Source of the DNA: Korobacter sp963703075
Lineage (GTDB): Bacteria > Acidobacteriota > Terriglobia > Terriglobales > Acidobacteriaceae
Reading direction: 5' to 3'
Length of the DNA stretch: 64,000 nucleotides
NCBI GenBank assembly: GCA_963703075.1
Contig: OY969786.1
Coordinates: 1,364,001 to 1,428,000, forward strand
The position numbers and the translations under genes were made by a program. This document shows positions 8,841-16,941 of the stretch, in pieces; position 1 is the first letter of the stretch, and each line of letters opens with the position of its first letter. The notes beneath the pieces are model-generated. The model made no database searches and was not told the DNA's origin. It saw only the letters and a list, made by a program, of their open reading frames with translations.

Positions 8841-10157
8841 TCAATGCTGCAGCGCGGCCTGGCGGCTGGAGACGGGCTGATTTACGGGTTCGACGATGAG
8901 GGTGAGGCCATCGATGCCGCGCACGATCACTGGCTCGGCGACCGCGACCGGGATGGATGAATAGGCGTTCCAGATTTCACCAAGGACGACAACCTGGCCC
9001 GAGGGCGACAACGGTGAACGCGCGATGCCGGACTGCCCAATCATTCCTTGCGCCCCGGTGGTGACTTTATTACGGCGCGCACGCAGGGCGATGGTCATGA
9101 GGAAGACGGTGATCGCGCCGAAGGGGATGGCCACGGCAACCGAGGTGACGAACTTCACCCGCAACTCGGGGATGGGCCCATCGACGAGCAACAGGCCGCC
9201 CAGGGAGAGCAGCACCATGCCGGCAATGCCGAGAATGCCATGGGTGGCATATTTCGCCTCGAGGACGAAGAACGCGAACGAGGCAAGGATGAGGGTGACG
9301 GCGGCGAAGCGCACGGGGAGAAGATTCAAGGCAAAAATCGCCAGCAGGATGAATACCGTGCCGATGACGCCGGGGATGATGGCTCCGGGATGGTTGAACT
9401 CCACGTAAAGCCCGATGGCGCCAATAGCAAGGATGATGAACGCGATGTTGGGATCGACGAGGAAATCGAGAATCTGTTCTTTCAGCGAGAAGCCATAATT
9501 GACGATGGGCGGGCTGGCGGTGTTGAGGACGGCGGTGCTGCCGTCAAAGCGATGGATGGTGCGTCCATTCAATTGGGTGAGTAAATCCTGCTCGTTCTTG
9601 GCGACCACGTCGATCAGGTGCTCGTTGAGTGCCTCCTGGTCGCTGAAGGCCTTCGACTCGCGGACGGCGGTCTCGGCGACGTTCACATTGCGTCCGCGCT
9701 TGGAGACGTAAGAACGAATGAAGGCCGCGAGATCGTTCTCGACCTTCATCTTCATGGTGTCGTCCTGCTTGGATTCGGAGACGCCGAAGGCCAGAGCGAC
9801 GGGGTGGGCTGAACCGGTGTTGGTGCCGGGAGCCATGGCGGCGATATCGGCGGACTCCAGGATGAAGAATCCGGCGGAGGCTGCGTTCGCTCCGGTTGGG
9901 AAGACGTAGATGATGACGGGAACGGGCGACGAGAGAATCTTGGAGATGATTTCGCGGGTGGAGGTAACGAGCCCGCCCGGGGTGTGCAGCTCGATCAGGA
10001 CAGCGTTGGCATGGTGCTCTGCAGCATAATCGATGCCGCGGCTGATGTACTCGGCGGTGATGGGCTGAATGGTGTCATCGACCTTGAGGCGGACGACCTG
10101 GGCAGCGGCGGGAAGCGCGAAACATACGGCCATGAACAGCAGGATCACTCGTCGCAT
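8841..10157 (-). CDS. NfeD1b-type membrane serine protease (ClpP-class)
   Basis: The 438-residue protein has a signal peptide (MRRVILLFMAVCFALPAAAQ), then a ClpP/crotonase-like protease domain with LIELHTPGGL and the nucleophile motif NAASAGFF (Ser94). The general-base Lys is likely Lys136 or Lys138 in TMKMKVEND. Several membrane helices follow (about 235-370) and a C-terminal OB-fold NfeD domain (GQSGIARSPLSPSGQVVVLG). In the characterised archaeal homologue a Ser-Lys dyad cleaves the C-terminus of stomatin. It is followed 90 bases downstream by the slipin gene on the same strand, the standard genomic pair. Confidence 0.93.
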   Translation of the reverse strand: MRRVILLFMAVCFALPAAAQVVRLKVDDTIQPITAEYISRGIDYAAEHHANAVLIELHTPGGLVTSTREIISKILSSPVPVIIYVFPTGANAASAGFFILESADIAAMAPGTNTGSAHPVALAFGVSESKQDDTMKMKVENDLAAFIRSYVSKRGRNVNVAETAVRESKAFSDQEALNEHLIDVVAKNEQDLLTQLNGRTIHRFDGSTAVLNTASPPIVNYGFSLKEQILDFLVDPNIAFIILAIGAIGLYVEFNHPGAIIPGVIGTVFILLAIFALNLLPVRFAAVTLILASFAFFVLEAKYATHGILGIAGMVLLSLGGLLLVDGPIPELRVKFVTSVAVAIPFGAITVFLMTIALRARRNKVTTGAQGMIGQSGIARSPLSPSGQVVVLGEIWNAYSSIPVAVAEPVIVRGIDGLTLIVEPVNQPVSSRQAALQH

Positions 10158-10176
10158 GGTGCACCTCCACTCACAA

Positions 10177-11787
10177 TCAGGGCTCCTTGGGTTGGGCGGG
10201 AGCCCCGCTCTGCTTCGATTCTATGCTCCGTTTGAGGGCCTGCGCCGCGGAATTGGCGGGTTCCAGCTTCAGGGCTGCCTCGGCATTCTCCGACGCCGCG
10301 TTCATGTCATTGCGCGCCAGGGCGAGCCGCGCCAGCACGAGGTAGGCTTCGACCGAAGGCTGCAGCTTGAGGGAGGCCTGCGCTTCGCGCGTGGCGGCCG
10401 CCGGGTCGCTGGATTCGAGGGCACGCGCCAGTCCCGCGTGTACTGCCGGATTGGACGGCTGGTATTGCAGAGCTTCGCGGAACTGCTTTTCGGCTTGCGC
10501 GGAGAAGCCTTGATTCAGCAGATCGCGGCCTTGCTCTACGTGGTAGTCGGCGTGGGTCTTGGGATCGGTGGTCGCCAGGCGCTGCTCGACGATGTTTTCG
10601 ATCTCCATCGCAACCTGCTGGTAGGAAGTTTCGTCGTAAGTGCGCTTGATGCGCTCCATGGGCAGCCGGGGAGCGGCTGAGGCCCCGTCGGCGTGAGAAA
10701 CGTTGGCAATGGCTGCGCCCGAGAGCTGATCGAGCAGCGACTGCGCTTCGGCGTCATCGGGATGCTGCTTGAGGGTCTCGTGCAGTTGGCGGACGGCGGC
10801 TGCATTTTCTCCACTGCGCGCCAAGGCGACGGCGAGATTGAAGCGGTAGTCGGCGTCCGCCGGATCGGCGGCGATGGCTTTTTGCAGGTAATCGATTTCA
10901 CTGTGGCGGTTGCGGCGACCGGCAATCACGCCGAGGTTGTTATAGATGGCGGGCATCGGCAGCCGGGCGAGGAGAAACGAGAAGGCAGCATCGGCTCGAT
11001 CAAAGTCGCCGCGATAAAACGCCGCGAGCCCGAGATCGAAATTCGCCTGGTTAGCGAGGGGATCGTTTTTCGGGATCCGTGAAAACCAGTTGGCAGCCTG
11101 GTCGTAATCGCGATTTTCCAGGTACGCCTTGCCCAGTTCCAGCATGGCGCGGGTGTAGTTCGGGTTCAGTCGTACGGCTTCGCGGAGGCGGTTGATCTTC
11201 TCGCCGCGCGTTCCCGCAATAATGCCGCGGATGTAGTTTTCAAAGGCGTCGAGGCGGACACCGTTTGAAGCCTGGGAGAATTCCTGTTGGGAGCCCATGG
11301 GCTCACGACGCATTTCGCGCAGCAACTCCCACGCCAGCCGCCCCTCGATGTCCATCAGGGTGGTCAGGGGACCGCGGCTGGTGACCACCGGCTGGAGCTT
11401 CAATGACTTCATGTCGAGCACTTGGGCGAAGGCAGTAAAGGTGTTGCCATCGAAATCGTAGTGGCCGATGACCACGTAGTCGGCGTCCATCTGCTCGGCC
11501 ATCTGGTAAAGGGTTGCGAGCGACGGATGCAGGGTTTGGGGAATACCGAAGCGGTCGAAGGCAAGCAGGCGCTCATCCCGGCTGATGACGTAGGTGGTGG
11601 GGGAAGCCATGCGCTGCCCCAACAGTTCAGGGAAGGTTTCGCTGACCCACTCCAGTCCCGGAGCTTTGGACGAGTTGTCGAAGGGGAGAACGAGGAGGGT
11701 GTCTGCTCCGGCGTGGCCCTGCGCCCAGCCAGAGACTCCCAGCAGCAAAGAAACGACGACCAAAGCGAGACAGCGCCGTAAATTCAA
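10177..11787 (-). CDS. secreted TPR protein with N-terminal FlgO/TolB-N-like domain
   Basis: The 536-residue protein has a signal peptide (LALVVVSLLLGVSGWAQ). Next comes a domain beginning DTLLVLPFDNSSKAPGLEWV with QRMASPTTYVISRDERLLA, similar to the region found before TPRs in many acidobacterial proteins (FlgO/TolB-N-like), and then TPRs over about residues 180-350 and 410-530. Such proteins serve as periplasmic scaffolds; no enzyme motif is visible. It lies 19 bases upstream of nfeD on the same strand, so the four genes from here to the SPOR gene may be one transcription unit for envelope quality control. That grouping is inferred from spacing only. Confidence 0.85.
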   Translation of the reverse strand: MNLRRCLALVVVSLLLGVSGWAQGHAGADTLLVLPFDNSSKAPGLEWVSETFPELLGQRMASPTTYVISRDERLLAFDRFGIPQTLHPSLATLYQMAEQMDADYVVIGHYDFDGNTFTAFAQVLDMKSLKLQPVVTSRGPLTTLMDIEGRLAWELLREMRREPMGSQQEFSQASNGVRLDAFENYIRGIIAGTRGEKINRLREAVRLNPNYTRAMLELGKAYLENRDYDQAANWFSRIPKNDPLANQANFDLGLAAFYRGDFDRADAAFSFLLARLPMPAIYNNLGVIAGRRNRHSEIDYLQKAIAADPADADYRFNLAVALARSGENAAAVRQLHETLKQHPDDAEAQSLLDQLSGAAIANVSHADGASAAPRLPMERIKRTYDETSYQQVAMEIENIVEQRLATTDPKTHADYHVEQGRDLLNQGFSAQAEKQFREALQYQPSNPAVHAGLARALESSDPAAATREAQASLKLQPSVEAYLVLARLALARNDMNAASENAEAALKLEPANSAAQALKRSIESKQSGAPAQPKEP

Positions 11788-11928
11788 AGTAGTCCGTCGG
11801 AATTCAGGATGAGCCGATTATAACGGCGACTCGCAATCTATTCCCGGAGGAGAAAACTCCGTGGGTCACGTCCGGTCTCTAACAAGTGACGGTCACGACG
11901 ACCGATTCAGGGTAGGGGAGAGAAGCTC

Positions 11929-12339
11929 ATGAAGAAACTTACATACATTGCGACGCTGGCGCTTTTGTCGACCAGCTTCGCGGTGGCACAAACGGCATCG
12001 GGCAGCAACCCTACGCCGGACACATCGTCTCAATCACAAAGCAGCCAGCCGATGAGCGAGCAGACGCCGTCGGGCGGGAACAGCACGAACCCGGCGCCGG
12101 CAGGAACGCCCACCGGCACGCCGCCGGCATCGACCCCAAGCACAACGACTCCAGACACGGATACTTCGCAGACGCCGTCGCCGTCTTCACCGAACTCCGT
12201 GCCGACCGGGCCGAACTCCACCACGTCAGCGGGCGGAGCGTCCACTCCGACGTCGACACCGCAGGACAACAGCACGCCCAAGACTGATCCGTCGACCCAG
12301 AGCGCACCGAGCACGCCGGAGTCCAGCACACCTCACTAG
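11929..12339 (+). CDS. secreted Ser/Thr/Pro-rich low-complexity protein
   Basis: The 136-residue product has a clear signal peptide (MKKLTYIATLALLSTSFAVAQ). All the rest is low-complexity Ser, Thr, Pro, Gly and Asn with repeats such as TPSTTTPDTDTSQTPSPSSP. No domain is recognisable; it is probably a disordered extracytoplasmic protein. AGGGGAGAG precedes the ATG at 11929 as a good ribosome binding site. The composition resembles the disordered tail of the protein at 19614-20612. A strong terminator follows. Confidence 0.7.
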   Translation: MKKLTYIATLALLSTSFAVAQTASGSNPTPDTSSQSQSSQPMSEQTPSGGNSTNPAPAGTPTGTPPASTPSTTTPDTDTSQTPSPSSPNSVPTGPNSTTSAGGASTPTSTPQDNSTPKTDPSTQSAPSTPESSTPH

Positions 12340-12354
12340 AGCGTCCGATATGAG

Positions 12355-12390
12355 AAAAGCCCTCGCGTGAAAGTGCGAGGGCTTTGTTTT
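12355..12390. terminator. bidirectional rho-independent terminator between convergent genes
   Basis: An 11-bp perfect stem AAAGCCCTCGC / GCGAGGGCTTT (12356-12366 and 12375-12385) has A-rich sequence on the left and GTTTT on the right. It can serve both the plus-strand low-complexity protein gene and the minus-strand NADH dehydrogenase gene. Confidence 0.85.
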
Positions 12391-12399
12391 GCATTTCAA

Positions 12400-13737
12400 C
12401 TAAGCGCGTTTTCGTTCGATGCTCTCCACGGGCGGCGACTCCGGAGCGTGGTTTGAATCGGGGGAAGCCTGCCGCTCACGCAAGCGCCCTACCTCGTCGG
12501 TGATGAGTCGAGCGCTGCGTTCGTAAGTGAAGTACGACCAGGCCCACTGGATCATGACGAGAATGCGGTTGCGGAAGCCGATCAGAAAGAGGATGTGAAT
12601 GAAGAGCCAGGCAAGCCATGCGGGATAGCCGGTCAGATTAAACTTGGGGAACTCGGCGACCGCGGCAGCGCGACCAATGGTCGCCAGGCTACCCCGGTTG
12701 TTGTAGTGGAATGGCTTGCGCGGACGCTTTGCCAGGTCGTCCTGGATAGCCTGGGCGGCGTAACGGCCCATCTGCATGGCGGCCGGCGCGACACCGGGCA
12801 ACATTTTTCCATCCGAGTCTTTCAATGCGGCAAGGTCACCGATCACAAAGACTTCAGGATGGCCGGGGATGGTGCAATCGGGAAGTACGGGGACGCGACC
12901 GGCGCGGTCCACCGGTTGTCCGAGGGCACGGCCGAGGAACGAAGCCTCGACGCCTGCTGCCCAGAGGGTGACTGAGGTCGGCAATACCTCGTTGCCCATA
13001 TCAATCTCATGTTCCTTCACGGCGGTGACCGAGGTGTTGGTCTGCACTTCGACGCCGAGCTTCTTCAGCTGCTCTTCGGCACTTTTCGAAAGATCGGGAG
13101 AATACGCAGCGAGCACGCGCGGGCCTGCTTCGACGAGGATGACACGGGTACGTTTCGGATCGATGATGCGGAAATCCTTCGCTAGGGCCTGGCGCGCAAC
13201 CTCTGAGATGGTTCCAGCCAACTCGACGCCCGTGGGGCCGCCGCCCACGATCACAAAATTCAGGTCTTCATGATGACCGGTCAGTATGGCCTGGCGCTCA
13301 GCTTCCTCGAACGCAAGCAGTATCCGGCGGCGCATTTCGAGAGCATCTTCGATCGTCTTCAATCCCGGTGCGAGGGGCTCCCATTCTCCATGTCCAAAGT
13401 AGGAGTGACGCGCGCCGGCCGCCACGACGAGGTAGTCATAGGCGATCTCGGAATCGCAGGCGATCACGACTTTCCGTTCGAGGTCGAAGCCAGTCACTTC
13501 GCAGAGCAAGACTTCGGTATTGCGCTGAGAATCCAGAATGCCGCGCAAAGGGGCGGCAATTTCCGCAGGCGAAAGGCCGGCCGTGGCTACCTGGTACAGA
13601 AGAGGTTGAAAGGTGTGATGATTCTTGCGATCGATCAATACGACGTGGACCGGGGCTTTGCCCAGATGGGTTACGGTTTCAAGGCCGCCGAACCCGCCGC
13701 CGACCACCACCACGCGCACGGCATTCGTCTCCGTCAT
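12400..13737 (-). CDS. ndh: type II NADH dehydrogenase (NDH-2)
   Basis: The 445-residue flavoprotein oxidises NADH and reduces membrane quinone without pumping protons. The first dinucleotide fold is at the N-terminus (VVVVGGGFGGLETV, FAD), and the second sits near residue 165 (VIVGGGPTGVELAG, NADH). The family signature before the C-terminus is FVIGDLAAL followed by GVAPAAMQMG. The last ~80 residues hold an amphipathic/hydrophobic segment (LAWLFIHILFLIGFRNRI) that anchors NDH-2 to the membrane face. It is a single gene, 50 bases upstream of the end of a receiver-domain gene on the same strand. Confidence 0.93.
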   Translation of the reverse strand: MTETNAVRVVVVGGGFGGLETVTHLGKAPVHVVLIDRKNHHTFQPLLYQVATAGLSPAEIAAPLRGILDSQRNTEVLLCEVTGFDLERKVVIACDSEIAYDYLVVAAGARHSYFGHGEWEPLAPGLKTIEDALEMRRRILLAFEEAERQAILTGHHEDLNFVIVGGGPTGVELAGTISEVARQALAKDFRIIDPKRTRVILVEAGPRVLAAYSPDLSKSAEEQLKKLGVEVQTNTSVTAVKEHEIDMGNEVLPTSVTLWAAGVEASFLGRALGQPVDRAGRVPVLPDCTIPGHPEVFVIGDLAALKDSDGKMLPGVAPAAMQMGRYAAQAIQDDLAKRPRKPFHYNNRGSLATIGRAAAVAEFPKFNLTGYPAWLAWLFIHILFLIGFRNRILVMIQWAWSYFTYERSARLITDEVGRLRERQASPDSNHAPESPPVESIERKRA

Positions 13738-13787
13738 ACTTTATCTGATACTGCGGCGCGGCTTCCGGTTCCACCAATTTCGATAAT

Positions 13788-14156
13788 TTAAGTGACGTGA
13801 TGGATGACTTTCTCGATCAGATTGTTTATTTCGGCAGGCGGACAGCCCTTGATCACGAAACCGTCGCTGTCCTTCAGGGCATCCTGCGGCAAGACGCCGG
13901 CCGCGGAGATCATGATGATCGGCACTTGGGGTTTCAGGTAGCGCATTGCGCGCGCGACATACGCTCCATCGACCAGGGGCATGTAGTAATCGATGAGCAC
14001 AGCATCAATCTCGGAGTTCTGAAAAAGCCTGAGCGCCTGTTCGCCATCGGTGGCGGTGAGCACATCGTATCCATACTTCTCGAGCACCAACGCACGAATG
14101 ACGAGGCCGCTCAGGTCGTCGTCCACGCATAGGATCCTCGGTTTTGTCGCGGCCAT
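13788..14156 (-). CDS. single-domain response regulator (CheY-like receiver)
   Basis: The 122-residue protein is only a receiver domain. Acidic pocket residues lie in LCVDDD, the phospho-acceptor is Asp56 in VLIDYYMP, the Thr/Ser switch is in IIMISAA, and the conserved Lys is in GFVIKGCPP. No output domain follows, so it must act through protein contacts. No histidine kinase is nearby. A candidate sigma-70-type promoter lies upstream at 14214-14242. Confidence 0.88.
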   Translation of the reverse strand: MAATKPRILCVDDDLSGLVIRALVLEKYGYDVLTATDGEQALRLFQNSEIDAVLIDYYMPLVDGAYVARAMRYLKPQVPIIMISAAGVLPQDALKDSDGFVIKGCPPAEINNLIEKVIHHVT

Positions 14157-14213
14157 CTGACACCTCCGGCGTCACGACTGGAAAAACTTTTGGCCCCACT
14201 GGGATGATGTCTC

Positions 14214-14242
14214 ATTGTTTGCTCCTGCTCGACCCCCGTCAA
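14214..14242 (-). promoter_or_regulatory. candidate promoter for the receiver-domain gene
   Basis: On the minus strand a TTGACG -35 box (14237-14242) and an AACAAT -10-like box (14214-14219) are separated by exactly 17 bases. They sit about 60 bases before the start at 14156. The -35 matches five of six consensus positions and the -10 four of six. This is a sequence match only. Confidence 0.4.
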
Positions 14243-14394
14243 TCGATTTTGTATGAATTTATGTAAATCACAGGCGAATTTTGCAGGTGTCTGCCCGGGA
14301 GCGCTATTGATTCCTTTATTAACCTGCCCGCCGGGTGGAGAGGCGACCCTGGCCCAACTTGGCGCGGTACTTACCTCGCCATTACACTGGAAGG

Positions 14395-16041
14395 GTGAAG
14401 ATTGCCCTCGGCCAAATCAATCCGACGATCGGTGACTTCGAAGGAAATGCAGCGAAGATTGTGCAGTTTTCCTTGCGTGCAAGGGAGGCGAAGGCGGATC
14501 TTGTTCTTTTTCCTGAGCTTTCGATCTGTGGCTACCCTCCGCGGGACCTGGTTGAACGGACTTCTTTTGTCGATCGAAACCGTCAAACAGCCGAGGAAAT
14601 CGCCCGCCAGACGTCTGGCGTAACCGTCGTCGTTGGGTTGGTAACGCCTGCCAGCGGCAGCACCGGGAAGTCCGCCATGAATTCTGCGGCGGTGCTGCGC
14701 GACGGGAAAATCGCCTTGATTCAGTCGAAGCGTTTGCTGCCTACCTACGACGTTTTCGACGAGGTGCGCAACTTTGCCCCCGCCGAGAAGCAGGAACTCT
14801 TCTCCCAACAGCAAATACCGGTCGCGCTCACGATTTGTGAGGACGCCTGGAACGATAAGAACTTCTGGGACCGTAGGCTGTACGGCAACGACCCGGTGGA
14901 GGAATTGATGGCCGCCGGTGGTCGGATATTGCTGAACATTTCCGCATCGCCGTTCTACGTGGCGAAGCAGGAGCTGCGGGAAAAGATGCTGGCCGCGCTG
15001 GCGCGCCGGTACAAGTCAGTGGTGGCGTTCTGCAACCAGGTAGGCGGAAACGACAGCCTGGTCTTCGACGGCTCCAGCCTGGTACTGGGCCCGGACGGGG
15101 CGGTGATTGCCCAGGCAAAGTCGTTCGAAGAAGACCTGGTGATGGTCGATACCGAAACGCTGAAGGGCGATGTGCGTCCTCAGCTCGCAGGTGAGGAAGC
15201 GAATGCGTATGCGGCACTCGTGCTTGGCACGCGTGACTACGTACACAAATGCGGGTTCCGCAAAGCGATCATTGGATTGAGCGGCGGGATCGATTCGGCG
15301 CTGACGGCTGCCATCGCGGTTGATGCGCTGGGCCAGGAGAACGTGATGGGCGTCAGCATGCCCGGTCCCTATTCTTCGCAGGGAAGCATCGACGACGCCG
15401 CGGCGCTGGCCAAGAATCTCGGCATCCGTTTCGAAATCGTCCCGATTGGCGATATCTTTGGGGCGTTCCGCGAAACGCTCGCGCCGCTGTTCTCAGGATT
15501 GGGAGAGGATACGACAGAAGAGAACATCCAATCGCGCGTGCGTGGGAACATCCTGATGTCGCTCTCCAATAAATTTGGTGCGCTGGTTTTGAGCACAGGA
15601 AATAAATCCGAACTCGCGGTTGGGTATTGCACCCTGTATGGCGATATGGCGGGCGGCCTGGCGGTGATTTCCGATGTGCCGAAGACCCTGGTTTATCGCC
15701 TGGCGCAGTATGTGAATTCGAGGCGCGCGGTCATTCCCCGGGCAACGATTGAGAAGCCGCCGTCCGCAGAGTTGCGTCCCGAGCAGAAGGACACGGACAG
15801 CCTTCCTGAATACGATGTACTGGATGCTATTCTCGACGATTACGTCGAGGAGATGAGGAGTGCCGCTGAAATCGCCAGCGCACATGGTTTTGACATCAGC
15901 CTGGTGCGGCGAGTGATCGGCATGATCGAACGCACTGAATACAAGCGCCAGCAGGCCGCTCCCGGACTGAAGATTTCGACGAAGGCCTTTGGAGTCGGAA
16001 GGCGCTTCCCGATTGCAGCACGCATCGAAGTTCAATCATAG
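14395..16041 (+). CDS. nadE: glutamine-dependent NAD+ synthetase
   Basis: This protein converts nicotinate adenine dinucleotide to NAD+, taking ammonia from glutamine. It has two domains. The N-terminal nitrilase-type glutaminase carries the Glu in PELSICGYPPRDL, the Lys in SKRLLPTYDVFDE and the Cys in LTICEDAW. The C-terminal synthetase has the ATP pyrophosphatase P-loop GLSGGIDSALTA and the SVRGNILMSLSNK-type region (here SRVRGNILM), and ends with GVGRRFPIAARI. The GTG at 14395 (giving KIALGQINPTIGDFEG) matches the family N-terminus, 548 residues. A GTG at 14335 in the same frame would add 20 unrelated residues. It is followed after 10 bases by a DsbA-like gene. Confidence 0.93.
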   Translation: MKIALGQINPTIGDFEGNAAKIVQFSLRAREAKADLVLFPELSICGYPPRDLVERTSFVDRNRQTAEEIARQTSGVTVVVGLVTPASGSTGKSAMNSAAVLRDGKIALIQSKRLLPTYDVFDEVRNFAPAEKQELFSQQQIPVALTICEDAWNDKNFWDRRLYGNDPVEELMAAGGRILLNISASPFYVAKQELREKMLAALARRYKSVVAFCNQVGGNDSLVFDGSSLVLGPDGAVIAQAKSFEEDLVMVDTETLKGDVRPQLAGEEANAYAALVLGTRDYVHKCGFRKAIIGLSGGIDSALTAAIAVDALGQENVMGVSMPGPYSSQGSIDDAAALAKNLGIRFEIVPIGDIFGAFRETLAPLFSGLGEDTTEENIQSRVRGNILMSLSNKFGALVLSTGNKSELAVGYCTLYGDMAGGLAVISDVPKTLVYRLAQYVNSRRAVIPRATIEKPPSAELRPEQKDTDSLPEYDVLDAILDDYVEEMRSAAEIASAHGFDISLVRRVIGMIERTEYKRQQAAPGLKISTKAFGVGRRFPIAARIEVQS

Positions 16042-16051
16042 AGAGAAGCCC

Positions 16052-16918
16052 TTGATCAAGAAAATCCAAATTCTCGCAGTTGCCGCAACGCTCCTGTTCG
16101 CCGTCGCGACACTCGCCCAGCAGGGCGCTACAAATGCCAACCTTCCCTCCGAAGACACGGTGAAGGCTTTCATTCAGCACATGATCGGCTACGACAGTTC
16201 GATCAAGTTCCAGGTCACCTCGATCAAGCCGGCCGAGGCGCCAGGTTTTGCCGACGTGACGGTGCTGTTGAACAACGGCCAGGGAGACCAGGCACTGAAT
16301 TTCTTTGTCACGCCCGATCAGCATTTTGCGTTCATGGGACAGCTCATGGATTTCGGTACCGATCCGTTCGGACGTTATCGCGAAGCGCTCAAGGCGTCGG
16401 ACGGACCAGAGCGCGGAGCAAAGGACGGCAAGGTAACGATCGTGGAATTCGCCGACCTGGAGTGTCCGGCTTGCAAAGCGGCATTACCGAACGTCGAGAA
16501 GATGCAGGCCGAGAACCCGAATGTGCGCGTGATTTTCCAGAACTTTCCCCTGGAGAAGATGCATCCCTGGGCGCTGCGCGCCTCGAAATACGTGGATTGC
16601 CTGAAGGCGAATGGCGATGTTGCGTGGAAGTTTATCGATACCGTGTACGAGCACCAGAGCGACGTGACCGAAGCCAACGCCGACGAAATGCTGAAGAAGT
16701 ACGCTGCCGATTCGGGCGCGGATCCGGCCAAGACGGCGGCTTGCATCGCAGATCCGAAGACCTATGCAAACGTACAAGCCTCGGAGAAACTTGGCGAGTC
16801 CCTGAGCGTGACCTCAACGCCGACACTGTTCGTGAATGGCCGCAAGATCGCTTCCTTCAACTCGCTCCCCTACGAAACCTTCAAGCAGTTAGTTGAATTC
16901 GCCGAAAAGCAGCAGTAG
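16052..16918 (+). CDS. periplasmic DsbA-like thioredoxin-fold protein
   Basis: The 288-residue product starts at a TTG at 16052 with GAGAGAAG just upstream. An ATG at 15989 in the same frame would overlap nadE by 53 bases and place the signal peptide internally. The N-terminus IKKIQILAVAATLLFAVATLAQ is a signal peptide. Residues ~25-115 form a small unknown domain. From about 128 a thioredoxin fold carries CPAC (Cys138, Cys141) in FADLECPACKAALP, with the cis-Pro loop TSTPTLFVNGRK near the end. A role in periplasmic disulfide chemistry (DsbA/BdbD/DSBA-like family) is likely. The 10-base gap suggests translation coupled to nadE, though no functional link is evident. Confidence 0.88.
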   Translation: MIKKIQILAVAATLLFAVATLAQQGATNANLPSEDTVKAFIQHMIGYDSSIKFQVTSIKPAEAPGFADVTVLLNNGQGDQALNFFVTPDQHFAFMGQLMDFGTDPFGRYREALKASDGPERGAKDGKVTIVEFADLECPACKAALPNVEKMQAENPNVRVIFQNFPLEKMHPWALRASKYVDCLKANGDVAWKFIDTVYEHQSDVTEANADEMLKKYAADSGADPAKTAACIADPKTYANVQASEKLGESLSVTSTPTLFVNGRKIASFNSLPYETFKQLVEFAEKQQ

Positions 16919-16941
16919 CGATCGCAATGGGGATTTGAAGA

